Positions 53,478-62,569 of a stretch of DNA of 64,000 nt are shown piece after piece. Both the position numbers and the translations under genes were made by a program. The DNA is from Piscinibacter sp047602365 (lineage in GTDB: Bacteria > Pseudomonadota > Gammaproteobacteria > Burkholderiales > Burkholderiaceae_C), in NCBI GenBank assembly GCA_047602365.1, contig JASGHM010000001.1, forward strand, positions 806,001 through 870,000, written 5' to 3'. Below the pieces are notes generated by a model, which was not told the origin of the DNA, did no database searches, and was given only the letters and a program-made list of their open reading frames with translations. Numbering within the stretch: position 1 is the first letter of the stretch; each line of letters begins with the position of its first letter.

Positions 53478-54425
53478 TCAGCGCGGCCCGCCGCGGCGCT
53501 TCTGCCAGGCCAGCAGTTCGCCGACGAAGCCGCGGCGGAAGGCGACCACGCAGATCACGAAGATCGCGCCGATGATCACCGTCACCCAGGAGCCGACCCG
53601 GTCGGCGAGGAAGTTCTGCAGCCCGATGATGGTGAAGGCGCCGATCACCGGGCCGGCGAAGGTGCCCATGCCGCCGAGCAGGGTCATCAGCACCACCTCG
53701 CCGGACAGCGACCAGTGCGCGTCGGACAGCGTCGCGAAGCCCAGCACCAGCGTCTTCAGCGAGCCGGCGAGGCCGGCCAGGCCGGTGGACAGCACGAAGG
53801 CGAGCAGCTTGTACTTGTCGACGTCGTAGCCCAGCGAGACGGCACGTGGCTCGTTCTCGCGGATCGCCTTCAGCACCTGGCCGTAGGGCGAGTGCACGAT
53901 GCGCACGATGAACAGGAACACCGCGACGAACACCGCCAGCACGACGAAGTACAGCACCGTGTCGTTGGCCAGGTCGAGCAGGCCGAACAGCTTGCCGCGC
54001 GGCACGCCCTGCAGGCCGTCCTCGCCGCCGGTGAACGGCGCCTGCAGCCAGACGAAGTAGACCATCTGCGCCATCGCCAGCGTGATCATCGCGAAGTAGA
54101 TGCCCTGGCGGCGGATCGCGATCGCGCCGACCACCAGGCCGATCGCCGCCGCGAACAATGTGCCGCCCAGCACGCCGAGCTCCGGCGACCAGCCGGCGCT
54201 CTTCACCAGCCAGCCGGTGCCGTAGGCTGCTGCGCCCAGGTAGGCGGCATGACCGAACGACAGCAGCCCGGTGTAGCCGAGCAGCAGGTTGAAGGCGCAG
54301 GCGAAGATGGCGAAGCACAGCGCCTTCATCATGAAGATCGGGTACAGGCCGACGAAGGGCGCGGCCACCAGGATGGCCAGGCCGACGAGCCAGGCGATGC
54401 GGCCGAGACGGTCAGTGCCCATCAC
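53478..54425 (-). CDS. livM: Branched-chain amino acid-type ABC transporter permease LivM
   Basis: 315 residues with eight or more membrane helices. The coupling segment QVLKAIRENEPRAVSLGYDVDKYKLLAFVLST is characteristic of LivM. It is the last gene of the operon iclR-livG-livF-livK-livH-livM. Its start overlaps the livH stop by 4 bases. The natural ligand of such HAAT systems ranges from leucine to aromatic acids and amides, so the name is by homology only. Confidence 0.94.
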   Translation of the reverse strand: MMGTDRLGRIAWLVGLAILVAAPFVGLYPIFMMKALCFAIFACAFNLLLGYTGLLSFGHAAYLGAAAYGTGWLVKSAGWSPELGVLGGTLFAAAIGLVVGAIAIRRQGIYFAMITLAMAQMVYFVWLQAPFTGGEDGLQGVPRGKLFGLLDLANDTVLYFVVLAVFVAVFLFIVRIVHSPYGQVLKAIRENEPRAVSLGYDVDKYKLLAFVLSTGLAGLAGSLKTLVLGFATLSDAHWSLSGEVVLMTLLGGMGTFAGPVIGAFTIIGLQNFLADRVGSWVTVIIGAIFVICVVAFRRGFVGELLAWQKRRGGPR

Positions 54426-55306
54426 TTCTCTTTCCCGAACAGCCCGGCAGGCCGGATGATCAGCACGATGGCCATGATCACGAACACCACGATGTTCGAG
54501 GCCTCCGGGTAGAACACCTTGGTCAGGCCTTCGATGATGCCCAGCACGAGGCCGGTCAGGATCGAGCCGAGGATCGATCCCATGCCGCCGATCACCACCA
54601 CCGCGAAGACGACGATGATCAGGTTGCTGCCCATCAGCGGCGTGATCTGGATGACCGGTGCCGCCAGCACGCCGGCGACTGCCGCCAGGCCGGCGCCGCC
54701 GGCGTAGGTCAGCATCACCATCAGCGGCACGTTGACGCCGAAGGCCTGCACCAGCGAGGGGTTCTCGGTGCCGGCGCGCAGGTAGGAACCGAGCCGCGTG
54801 CGCTCGATCAGGAACCAGGTGCCGAAGCAGACGATCAGCGAGGCCACCACGACCCAGCCGCGGTAGTTCGGCAGGATCATGAAGCCCAGGTTGGTGGCGC
54901 CCTGCAGCAGCTCGGGCACCGGGTACTGCTGGCCCGAGACGCCGAACTGGTCGCGCAGGATGCCCTCGGCGATCAGCGACAGGCCGAAGGTCAGCAGCAG
55001 GCCGTAGATCGGGTCGATCTTGTAGAGCTGCTTGAGCAGCGTGCGCTCGACCACCAGGCCGAGCGCGCCGACGACCAGCGGCGACACCACCAGCGCGGCC
55101 CAGTAGTTCATGCCGAACTTCTCGAGGCCCAGCCAGGCCACGTAGGCGCCGATCATGTACAGCGCGCCGTGGGCGAAGTTGACGATGCCCAGCAGCCCGA
55201 AGATCACCGCCAGCCCGAGGCTGAGCAGCGCATAGAACGAGCCGTTGACCAGCCCGAGCAGCAGCTGCCCGAGAAAGGCCTGCAACGGGATGCCGAAGAT
55301 CTCCAT
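54422..55306 (-). CDS. livH: Branched-chain amino acid-type ABC transporter permease LivH
   Basis: 294 residues. The EAA-like loop reads TRLGSYLRAGTENPSLVQAFGVNVPLM and the first helices LLLGLVNGSFYALLSLGLAVIFGLLGIVNFAHGA are the LivH signature. It pairs with LivM to form the inner-membrane channel. It starts 30 bases after the substrate-binding protein gene and ends in a 4-base overlap with livM. Confidence 0.95.
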   Translation of the reverse strand: MEIFGIPLQAFLGQLLLGLVNGSFYALLSLGLAVIFGLLGIVNFAHGALYMIGAYVAWLGLEKFGMNYWAALVVSPLVVGALGLVVERTLLKQLYKIDPIYGLLLTFGLSLIAEGILRDQFGVSGQQYPVPELLQGATNLGFMILPNYRGWVVVASLIVCFGTWFLIERTRLGSYLRAGTENPSLVQAFGVNVPLMVMLTYAGGAGLAAVAGVLAAPVIQITPLMGSNLIIVVFAVVVIGGMGSILGSILTGLVLGIIEGLTKVFYPEASNIVVFVIMAIVLIIRPAGLFGKEK

Positions 55307-55336
55307 GGCGTGCGTGGGCGTCGTCGCTTCAGGCGA

Positions 55337-56539
55337 TCACTTCCACAGGGCGCACTTCGACTCGGCCTTGGTGGTCCAGGCCTCTTCGCCCTTGAAGGTC
55401 TGCACGACGTTGTAGTAGTCCCAGGGCTCGACCGACTTGTCGGGCGACTTCACCTGCATCAGGTACATGTCGTGCACCATGCGGCCGTCGCCGCGGATGA
55501 AGCCGCCCTTGGCGAAGATGTCGTTGACCGGCGTCTTCTTCATCTGCGCCAGCACCTTGTCGCTGTCGTCGCTGCCGGTGGCCTTGACCGCGTTCAGGTA
55601 CTGCAGCGTGGCCGAGTAGTCGCCGGCCTGGATCGAGCTGGGCATGCGCTTCATCTTCTCGAAGAACTTGCGGCTCCAGGCGCGCGTCTCGGCGTCGCGG
55701 TTCCAGTACCAGCTGTCGGTCAGGTACATGCCCTGCGTGGTCTTCAGGCCCAGCGAGTGGATGTCGTTGATGAACACCAGCAGGCCGGCCAGCTTCATCG
55801 TCTTGGTGATGCCGAACTCGTTGGCCGCCTTGATCGAGTTGATGGTGTCGCCGCCGGCGTTGGCCAGGCCGAGGATCTCGGCCTTGCTGGCCTGCGCCTG
55901 CAGCAGGAAGGACGAGAAGTCGGTGGCCGACAGCGGGTGCTTGACCGAGCCGACGACCTTGCCGCCGGCGGCGTTGACCACCGTCGAGGTGTCGTTCTGC
56001 AGCTGCGCGCCGAAGGCGTAGTCGGCGGTCAGGAAGTACCAGCTCTTGCCGCCCTGCTTGACGACCGCGTTGCCGGTGCCCTTGGCCAGCGCGACGGTGT
56101 CGTAGGCCCAGTGCACCGTGTAGGGGTTGCACTGGTCGTTGGTCAGTGCCGAGGTGGCTGCGCCGATGGCGATGAACAGCTTCTTCTTCTCGGCCGCGAC
56201 CTTGGCCATCGCCAGGTTGGTGCCCGAGTTGGTGCCGCCGATCAGCATGTCGACGCCGGCGGTGTCGAACCACTCGCGCGCCTTGGCGGCAGCGACGTCG
56301 GCCTTGTTCTGGTGGTCGGCGAACACCACCTCGACCTTCTTGCCGCCGACCGCGCCGCCCGCGTCGGCCACGGCCATCTTGATGGCCTCGACGCCGCCGG
56401 CGCCGTCGATGTCGGAGTACAGGCCCGACATGTCGGTGATGATGCCGATCTTGATCACGTCGCCCGAGACCTGAGCCTGGGCGCCGGTCGCGGCGGCGAG
56501 GGTCAGCGCGCAGGCGCCGGCGATGTTCTTGAGCTTCAT
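55337..56539 (-). CDS. livK: Branched-chain amino acid-type substrate-binding protein
   Basis: 400 residues with a signal peptide (cleavage near AQA-QVSG). The mature part starts VIKIGIITDMSGLYSDIDGAGG, the typical periplasmic-binding fold of LivK/HAAT receptors, with AVKATGSDDSDKVLAQMKKT later. The ligand cannot be read; the long interdomain insertions and the absence of amino acid-binding hallmarks allow for an aromatic or amide ligand. It lies between livF and livH. Confidence 0.93.
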   Translation of the reverse strand: MKLKNIAGACALTLAAATGAQAQVSGDVIKIGIITDMSGLYSDIDGAGGVEAIKMAVADAGGAVGGKKVEVVFADHQNKADVAAAKAREWFDTAGVDMLIGGTNSGTNLAMAKVAAEKKKLFIAIGAATSALTNDQCNPYTVHWAYDTVALAKGTGNAVVKQGGKSWYFLTADYAFGAQLQNDTSTVVNAAGGKVVGSVKHPLSATDFSSFLLQAQASKAEILGLANAGGDTINSIKAANEFGITKTMKLAGLLVFINDIHSLGLKTTQGMYLTDSWYWNRDAETRAWSRKFFEKMKRMPSSIQAGDYSATLQYLNAVKATGSDDSDKVLAQMKKTPVNDIFAKGGFIRGDGRMVHDMYLMQVKSPDKSVEPWDYYNVVQTFKGEEAWTTKAESKCALWK

Positions 56540-56571
56540 GGTGTTTTCTCCGTGGGTTGAGCGAGGGGGCG

Positions 56572-57276
56572 TCAGACGCCGAGGTACTCGTGCAGGCGCT
56601 CCAAACGCGCCGGCAGTTCGGACTGGGTGAATTCCTGGATGACCTGGCCGTGCTCCATCACCAGGAAGCGGTCGGCCAGCGGCGCGGCGAAGCGGAAGTT
56701 CTGCTCGACCATCACGATGGTGTAGCCCTGCTTGCGCAGCGCCACCACCATCTCGGCGAGCTTCTGCACGATCACCGGGGCCAGCCCTTCCGAGATCTCG
56801 TCGAGCAGCAGCAGCCGCGCGCCGGTGCGCAGGATGCGCGCCACCGCCAGCATCTGCTGCTCGCCGCCGGACAGGCGCGTGCCTTGGCTGGAGGCCCGCT
56901 CCTGCAGGTTGGGGAACATCGTGTAGATCTGCTCGACGCTCATGCCGCCGTCGGCGAGCCGGGGCGGCAGCAGCAGGTTCTCCTGCGCCGACAGGCTGGA
57001 GAAGATGCCGCGCTCCTCCGGGCAGTAGCCGATGCCCAGCCGGGCGATGCGGTGCGTGGCCAGGGCGATGGCCTCGGTGCCGTGCACCTTCACCGAACCC
57101 TTGCGCGAGCCGGTCAGGCCCATGATGGCGCGCAGCGTGCTGGTGCGGCCGGCGCCGTTGCGGCCGAGCAGCGTGACCACCTCGCCCTCGTCGACGTGGA
57201 AGTTCACGCCGTGCAGCACGTGCGACTCGCCGTACCAGGCGTGCAGGTCCTTCACTTCGAGAAAGCGCGATGCCAT
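56572..57276 (-). CDS. livF: Branched-chain amino acid-type ABC ATPase LivF, variant Walker A
   Basis: 234 residues. The signature is RLSGGEQQMLAVARILRTGARLLLLDEISEGLAP, with Q-loop, D-loop and H-switch (IVMVEQN) in place. Walker A is TLLGRNGAGRTSTLRAIMG: the usual Lys is replaced by Arg (GAGRTS instead of GAGKTT). This change is seen in some LivF proteins, so it may still work with the partner ATPase LivG, whose Walker A is normal. Its start lies 1 base after the livG stop. Confidence 0.93.
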   Translation of the reverse strand: MASRFLEVKDLHAWYGESHVLHGVNFHVDEGEVVTLLGRNGAGRTSTLRAIMGLTGSRKGSVKVHGTEAIALATHRIARLGIGYCPEERGIFSSLSAQENLLLPPRLADGGMSVEQIYTMFPNLQERASSQGTRLSGGEQQMLAVARILRTGARLLLLDEISEGLAPVIVQKLAEMVVALRKQGYTIVMVEQNFRFAAPLADRFLVMEHGQVIQEFTQSELPARLERLHEYLGV

Positions 57277-57277
57277 G

Positions 57278-58054
57278 TCAGTGCGCTCCCTTGAGCTCGA
57301 CGCTGGCGCTGCCCATGTAGGCCTCGATCACCGCCGGGTTCTTCGACACCTCGGCATAGGGCCCTTCGGCCAGCGTGGCGCCGCGCGCCAGCACGGTGAT
57401 GGTGTCGGCCAGGCTGGCCACCACGCTCATGTTGTGCTCGACCATCAGCACGGTGCGGTCGGCGGCGACCTTCTTGATCAGCTGCTTGATGCGGTCGACG
57501 TCCTCCAGGCCCATGCCCTGGGTCGGCTCGTCGAGCAGCATCAGCTTCGGTTCCATCGCCAGCGTGGTGGCGATCTCCAGCGCGCGCTTGCGGCCGTAGC
57601 TCAGCTCCACCGCGGTCAGGCCGGCGTACTTGCCGAGGTCCACCGCATCGAGCAACTCCATCGCGCGGCCGTTCAGCGAATCGAGCGAACGCTCCGGCCG
57701 CCAGAAATGGAACGAGGTGCCGAGCTTCCTCTGCAGTGCCACGCGCACGTTCTCCAGCACGGTCAGGTGCGGGAACACGGCGGAGATCTGGAACGAGCGG
57801 ATCACGCCGCGCCGCGCGATGTGGGCCGAGCTCTCGCCGGTGATGTCGGCGCCGTCGTAGACGATGCGGCCGGTGGTCGGCGTCAGGAACTTGGTCAGCA
57901 GGTTGAAGCAGGTCGTCTTGCCGGCGCCGTTCGGGCCGATCAGCGCATGGATGCTGCCGCGCCGCACCTTCAGGTTGACCTGGTTGACGGCGACGAAGCC
58001 CTTGAACTCCTTGGTCAGGTCCTGCGTCTCGAGGATGTAGTCGTCGGCGGCCAT
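57278..58054 (-). CDS. livG: Branched-chain amino acid-type ABC ATPase LivG
   Basis: 258 residues. Walker A (LIGPNGAGKTTCFNLLTKF), signature-like LSYGRKRALEIATTLAMEPKLMLLDEPTQGMG and the switch VLMVEHNMSVV are clear. The start at 58054 lies 2 bases after the iclR stop. It is the ATPase that opens the transport operon and presumably supplies the main ATP site beside the atypical LivF. Confidence 0.95.
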   Translation of the reverse strand: MAADDYILETQDLTKEFKGFVAVNQVNLKVRRGSIHALIGPNGAGKTTCFNLLTKFLTPTTGRIVYDGADITGESSAHIARRGVIRSFQISAVFPHLTVLENVRVALQRKLGTSFHFWRPERSLDSLNGRAMELLDAVDLGKYAGLTAVELSYGRKRALEIATTLAMEPKLMLLDEPTQGMGLEDVDRIKQLIKKVAADRTVLMVEHNMSVVASLADTITVLARGATLAEGPYAEVSKNPAVIEAYMGSASVELKGAH

Positions 58055-58056
58055 GT

Positions 58057-58869
58057 TCAGGCCCCTCCTACCGTGGGCGCGCGGCCACCGAGGCGCTGCG
58101 TCAGCGTGCGGGCGGCGTGCAGCACGGTCTCGCGGTGGCGTGCGCCGGCATCGTCGCCCAGGGTCACCTTGTTGAGGCACACGCCGATGCCGGCCACCGG
58201 CTGCCCGGCGGCGTCGAACACCGGCGCGCCGATGCAGTAGACGCCGGCACGCACGCCTTCGTCGTCGATGCTGTAGCCACGCGCGCGTGTCGCCTGCAGT
58301 TCGGTCAGCAGTTCGGCGACCCGTTTCGGCCCACGCTCGTTCATCTGCGACAACACGGCGTTGCCGAAGGTCTGGCGCACCGCCGCCGGCGAATGCCAGG
58401 CGAGCATCGCCTTGCCGGTGGCCGCCAGGTGGGCCGGCAGGCGCATGCCGATGTTGAAGGCCAGTCCGAGCGGGCGGTGGCCGTTGCGCGTGCCGACGTA
58501 GACCACGTCGCGGCCGTTGAGCACCGACAGGATCACCGTCTCGTCTGGCGCGGCATCGGCCCACAGCGCGTTGAACTCCTGCGTCAGCCCGGTGCCGGCG
58601 ACGAAGGCCTCGGCCAGCGGCATCACGCCCGGGCCGATGCGGAAGGCACCATCGTCCTGGCGTTGCAGATAGCCGAAACGCAGCAGCGTGTTGCACAGGC
58701 CGTGCACGCTGCTCTTGGGCAGCTCCAGTTCGCTGGCCAGCCGCGCCAGGCTCATCGGCTCGCGCTGTTCGGCGAGCCGCTCGAGCAGCGTCAGCGCGCG
58801 CGACACCGCCGGCACCAGGGCGGGCGAGGTGGTCTGGCGGGTGGTCGGCGACGGGCTGTGCAGGTGCAT
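58057..58869 (-). CDS. IclR-family transcriptional regulator of the transport operon
   Basis: 270 residues. The winged helix-turn-helix reads LERLAEQREPMSLARLASELELPKSSVHGLCNTLLRFGYL. The IclR effector domain follows (LNGRDVVYVGTRNGHRPLGLAFNIGMRLPAHLAATGKAMLAW, then ARARGYSIDDEGVRAGVYCIGAPVFD). It stops 2 bases before livG, so it heads the operon and is co-transcribed. A nested palindrome sits 15 bases upstream, suggesting autoregulation. The effector is likely the transported compound or a breakdown product. Confidence 0.94.
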   Translation of the reverse strand: MHLHSPSPTTRQTTSPALVPAVSRALTLLERLAEQREPMSLARLASELELPKSSVHGLCNTLLRFGYLQRQDDGAFRIGPGVMPLAEAFVAGTGLTQEFNALWADAAPDETVILSVLNGRDVVYVGTRNGHRPLGLAFNIGMRLPAHLAATGKAMLAWHSPAAVRQTFGNAVLSQMNERGPKRVAELLTELQATRARGYSIDDEGVRAGVYCIGAPVFDAAGQPVAGIGVCLNKVTLGDDAGARHRETVLHAARTLTQRLGGRAPTVGGA

Positions 58870-58884
58870 GGCTGGCAGTCAAGT

Positions 58885-58921
58885 CGTTCGGTATGCTGAA
58901 TTGCCTTCAGCCAATCGAACG
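58885..58921. promoter_or_regulatory. Nested palindromic operator upstream of iclR
   Basis: CGTTCG (58885-58890), 4 bases, GCTGAA (58895-58900), 5 bases, TTCAGC (58906-58911), 4 bases, CGAACG (58916-58921). Both arm pairs are symmetric about 58903. It begins 15 bases before the iclR start codon and overlaps the expected promoter. Two-fold nested symmetry fits a tetrameric IclR protein. Confidence 0.6.
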
Positions 58922-58968
58922 CTGCGCAGTGTAGGCAGCCGGCCCGCGCTTGTGTCCCGCACCGCGGG

Positions 58969-60075
58969 TTATTGCTCTGAGGGATTGCCCGCAGTCGGTC
59001 TCGGACGCGGCGTGCACAGCGCCGCGACGATGCACAGCCCGGCCACCACGGCGGCGCTGCCCAGCGCCAGCGTCGCGGTGCCCAGCAGATGCGCCTGCCA
59101 CAGCAGCACCGAGGTCATGGCCAGCAGCAGCACGAACAGCAGTGTCGGCCGGCCCAGGCCGCGGCACGCGGCAGTCGGCGGGTCGTAGCGTTGCAGCGTG
59201 CCGATGTCGAAGGCAGGCTTGGGCCAGCGGGCCGCCACGTCGGCCGGCCGCCAGCCCGGCGGCTTCAGCCAGACGCGCAGTTTGTCGGCCCACGACCGCG
59301 CACGCCACGAGTCCTTCGCCAGCTCCCAGTAGACCTGCAGGTTGGCCCACAGCGGGTTCCAGCTGCGCAGCGGCGAGCGCGTGCCGTAGACGCAGGGCTC
59401 GGCATCGTCCTCCGGCGCGAAGCTGCCGAACAGGCGGTCCCAGACGATCAGGATGCCACCGTAGTTTCTGTCGAGGTACCGATCGTTGACCGCATGGTGC
59501 ACGCGGTGGTTGCTCGGCGCGCAGAACCAGCGGTCGAACCAGCCGAGCCGGCCGATCTGCTGTGTGTGCACCCAGTACTGGTAGAGCAGGTCGATCAGCG
59601 CGACGACCGCGAAGACCAGCGGCGGCACGCCGACCAGCGCCATCGGCAGGTAGAAGATCCAGCCGGCCAGCCAGCCGCCGCTGGGCTGGCGCAACGCGGT
59701 CGACAGGTTGTAGTCCTCGCTCTGGTGGTGCACCGCGTGCGGCGCCCAGAACAGCGCGACGCGGTGGCCGGCGCGGTGGTGCCAGTAGTAGAGGAAGTCG
59801 TAGGCGATCAGCGCGCCGATCCAGACCCAGGGCGAATCGGCGGGCAGCGGCCAGATCGCCCAGTGCGCATGCACCGCGCTGTAGATGCCCAGCGTCATCA
59901 GCGTGACGAACAGGCCGACCAGCTGGCTCATGATGCCCAGGCCGATGCTCGACAGCGCGTCGGCCAGGCGATAGGTATCGCGGCGGCGCGCGCGGCCGAC
60001 GACGAACTCGACGGCGATCAGCGCCAGGAACACCGGCGTGGCCAGCACGATGACCTGCGGACCGGTCAGCGCCAT
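58969..60075 (-). CDS. Sterol desaturase/fatty acid hydroxylase family membrane protein
   Basis: 368 residues. The di-iron histidine motifs are present in order: YWHHRAGHRVALFWAPHAVHHQSEDYN and SNHRVHHAVNDRYLDRNYGG. About five membrane helices surround them, and the C-terminus adds another hydrophobic pair (RPTLLFVLLLAMTSVLLWQA). Such enzymes hydroxylate or desaturate lipids using O2. It follows the DSD1-type gene by 4 bases in the same direction. The substrate is unknown; hopanoid or ornithine-lipid hydroxylation is possible. Confidence 0.9.
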   Translation of the reverse strand: MALTGPQVIVLATPVFLALIAVEFVVGRARRRDTYRLADALSSIGLGIMSQLVGLFVTLMTLGIYSAVHAHWAIWPLPADSPWVWIGALIAYDFLYYWHHRAGHRVALFWAPHAVHHQSEDYNLSTALRQPSGGWLAGWIFYLPMALVGVPPLVFAVVALIDLLYQYWVHTQQIGRLGWFDRWFCAPSNHRVHHAVNDRYLDRNYGGILIVWDRLFGSFAPEDDAEPCVYGTRSPLRSWNPLWANLQVYWELAKDSWRARSWADKLRVWLKPPGWRPADVAARWPKPAFDIGTLQRYDPPTAACRGLGRPTLLFVLLLAMTSVLLWQAHLLGTATLALGSAAVVAGLCIVAALCTPRPRPTAGNPSEQ

Positions 60076-60079
60076 GCCG

Positions 60080-61214
60080 TCAGTCCTCGGCGATCAGCGG
60101 ATGCAGCCGCGCGCATCGACCGGCCAGATCGCCTCGACCCGGCCTGTCGTCCAGCCCGCCGCGCACGGCGACGTAGTGCTCGTGCAGGTTGACGGTCGGG
60201 TCGCAGTGGCCGGGGATCAGCCAGACCGTCTCGCCCAGCGCCGGCAGCGCGTCGGCGCCACGGCGACGCAGGATGCCGTGTTCGTCGCCGCCGTTGACGA
60301 ACTCCAGGTCGAGCCCACGCACGCGCGGCAGCCCGGAGTCGATCGCATGCGACTTGTGGCCGGCATCGACCACCGCGTGCGAGCTGCCCGCGCTCATCAC
60401 CTGGCTCTTGACGAACAGCGCGTGCTCGAAGGCCGGCGCGTGCGGCGCGGCATGGTTGTCGGCGTAGTCGCGGTCCATGAAGACGTAGCTGCCGGCCTGC
60501 AGCTCGCCGTACAGGCCGCTGGCCGCCTCCAGCACGAAGGTGCCGGTGCCGGCGCCGGTGACCAGCGGGCAGGCGATGCCGGCCGAGGTGACGCCGGCCT
60601 GCGCCGCACGGGCCAAGACCGACCGCATGGCGGATCGCCGTCTCGCGCTCGGCCGGCGTGCGCAGGTGCTGCGCGCGGCCGTGGTAGGCCTGCAGCCCGG
60701 CGAAGCGCAGGCCGTGCGAGACCACCTGGTGGGCGAGCGCCACCGCCGCGGTCGGCGCGACACCGCAGCGGCCGTGGCCGACGTCGATCTCGACGAACAC
60801 GTCGACCATCGTGCCCTGGGCCTTCAGCGCGTCGGCCAGCCGGTCCACGCCGAGCGCCGAGTCGACCGCCAGCGCCAGCTCGACGCGCCCGGCCAGCGCG
60901 GCCAGCTCGGCCAGCTTGCCGGCGTCGACCACCTCGTTGCTGATGTAGAGCCTGTCGACGCCGGCCGCCGCCAGCGCCTGCGCCTCCGAGAGCTTCTGCA
61001 CGCACACGCCGACCGCGCCCGCGGCGATCTGCAGCTTCGCGATCGCCGCGCACTTGTGCGTCTTGGCATGCGGCCGCAGGCGCATGCCGTGCTCGCGTGC
61101 GTAGGCGGCCATGCGCTCGATGTTGCGCTCCAGCGCGTCGAGGTCGACCACCAGGGCCGGCGTGTCGATCGCGCCGACCGGGTCGCCGACGCGGGCCGCC
61201 GGGCCGATGTTCAT
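60080..61214 (-). CDS. DSD1-type PLP enzyme (D-threonine aldolase/D-serine dehydratase-like), frame disrupted near 60624
   Basis: About 377 residues when corrected. The N-terminal PLP barrel shows the Lys site RLRPHAKTHKCAAIAKLQ and YISNEVVDAGKLAEL. The C-terminal Zn-binding part (LIPGHCDPTVNLHEHYVAVRGG, His and Cys) is in the next frame. Around 60624-60625 one extra base after TAIRHA must be removed to join them to SVLARAAQAGVTSAG. It probably acts on a beta-hydroxy D-amino acid. It overlaps the histidine phosphatase gene upstream by 4 bases. Confidence 0.82.
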
Positions 61215-61906
61215 GCGGCCCTCCCCAGTGCAGCAGGCCGGGCGCCCGCATCGCTGAACTCGTCGTGCACCAGTTCGTCGAGGTGGCCGGTGTCGGCCCA
61301 GCCGACCAGCGTCAGCCCCTGCGAGGTGTACAGCAGGCGGTTGATGCTGGCGTTGCCGAGCTGCCAGGAGCGCGGCGCACGCAGATCGACGCGGGTCGCC
61401 GCGCGGTAGATGCAGTCGAGCACGCCGCCATGCGCGACCAGCGCCACCACCTCGCCGGGGTGCCGCTGCGCCAGCCGGGTGACACAGGCGACGCAGCGGG
61501 CGTAGAAGTCGGCCAGCGTCTCGCCGCCGCCCTCGGGGCCGAACTCCGGCTCGCGGCGCCGCCAGCGTTCGCTCTGCACCGGGTGGTCACGCTCGATCTC
61601 GGCCCAGGTCAGGCCTTCGAAGACGCCGAAGGCGCGCTCGCGCAGGCCAGTCTCCGGCTGCGGCACCACACCGGTCGCCTCGCCCAGCGGCGCGGCGGTC
61701 TGCCAGGCACGTTGCAGGTCGCTGGCGTAGATGCGGGTCACGCCCTCGTCGGCCAGCGCGGCGGCCAGGCGCTGCGCCTGCCAGCGGCCCTTGTCGTTGA
61801 GCGGCACGTCGAGCTGGCCCTGGATGCGCGTGTCGACGTTCCAGGCCGTCTCGCCATGGCGGATGGCGACGATGCGGGTGAGCTCTGCATCCAGGCTGTC
61901 GGGCAT
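61211..61906 (-). CDS. Histidine phosphatase family protein (phosphoglycerate mutase-like)
   Basis: 231 residues. The catalytic RHG motif is in IVAIRHGETAWNVDTRIQGQ, the second catalytic His in VVALVAHGGVLDCI. The conserved Glu is in RERAFGVFEGLTW. It belongs with the cofactor-dependent PGM/CobC/fructose-bisphosphatase-like branch; the substrate is not clear. It overlaps the downstream DSD1-type gene by 4 bases, so the two are coupled. PEBP-like and DUF1840 genes lie upstream in the same direction. Confidence 0.92.
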   Translation of the reverse strand: MPDSLDAELTRIVAIRHGETAWNVDTRIQGQLDVPLNDKGRWQAQRLAAALADEGVTRIYASDLQRAWQTAAPLGEATGVVPQPETGLRERAFGVFEGLTWAEIERDHPVQSERWRRREPEFGPEGGGETLADFYARCVACVTRLAQRHPGEVVALVAHGGVLDCIYRAATRVDLRAPRSWQLGNASINRLLYTSQGLTLVGWADTGHLDELVHDEFSDAGARPAALGRAA

Positions 61907-61930
61907 GCGGTTTCCCGTCGGGGTCGTTCG

Positions 61931-62557
61931 TCAACCGGTGAGCCGGCGGTTCAGCGTGTAGGTGCCGGAGTAGGTGGCCTCGGCCAGCACATGCGGGTAG
62001 ATCGCCTGGCGCACCTGGGCGCCGGTGAAGCTGCCGTCGATTGGCGCACGCTCGACGTTCAGCGCGTAGAGCGTGAACACGTAGTGGTGCACCACCGAGT
62101 CGTTGAAGGGCGGGAACGGGCCGTCGTAGCCGAAGTAGGAGCCGGCCATCTGCGGGTCGCCGGCGAACCAGCCGGTGTAGTCGTTCAGGCCGTGGCGGGC
62201 GCCGTGCAGCGTCGCCGGCCCGCCCTTGCCGCGCGCCGTGAAGCCGCGGCTGAACTCGCCCTCGGCGATGCTGCGCAGCGAGGCCGGCAGGTCGACCATC
62301 ACCCAGTGGAAGAAGTCGACCCGCGGCAGGTCTTCCGGCACCTCGCGATCGTCCTGGTTGACGTCGTCGGCCACGCTGGGCACGTCGAAGTCGTGACAGA
62401 CCATCGCGAACGAACGTGTGCCCGGCGGCACGTCGCCCCAGCTGAACTGGGGGTTCAGGTTGTCCGAGAAGCCCACGCCGCCGTCGCTGCGCCGGCCCGC
62501 CGCGCAGCGCGGCGGGATGCGCTCGCCATCGACCCAGCTCTCGCTGTTGAGGATCAT
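61931..62557 (-). CDS. YbhB/YbcL-family (PEBP, Raf kinase inhibitor-like) protein
   Basis: 208 residues. The PEBP ligand pocket shows NPQFSWGDVPPGTRSFAMVCHDFDVPS with the Asp-Pro pair and the later GWFAGDPQMAGSYFGYDGPFPPFNDSVVHHYVFTLYAL, where the conserved His-x-Tyr segment lies. No signal peptide is seen, so the protein is cytosolic. The bacterial YbhB family has no firm biochemical function. It ends 24 bases before the histidine phosphatase gene. Confidence 0.92.
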   Translation of the reverse strand: MILNSESWVDGERIPPRCAAGRRSDGGVGFSDNLNPQFSWGDVPPGTRSFAMVCHDFDVPSVADDVNQDDREVPEDLPRVDFFHWVMVDLPASLRSIAEGEFSRGFTARGKGGPATLHGARHGLNDYTGWFAGDPQMAGSYFGYDGPFPPFNDSVVHHYVFTLYALNVERAPIDGSFTGAQVRQAIYPHVLAEATYSGTYTLNRRLTG

Positions 62558-62569
62558 CGGCGCTGCTCC

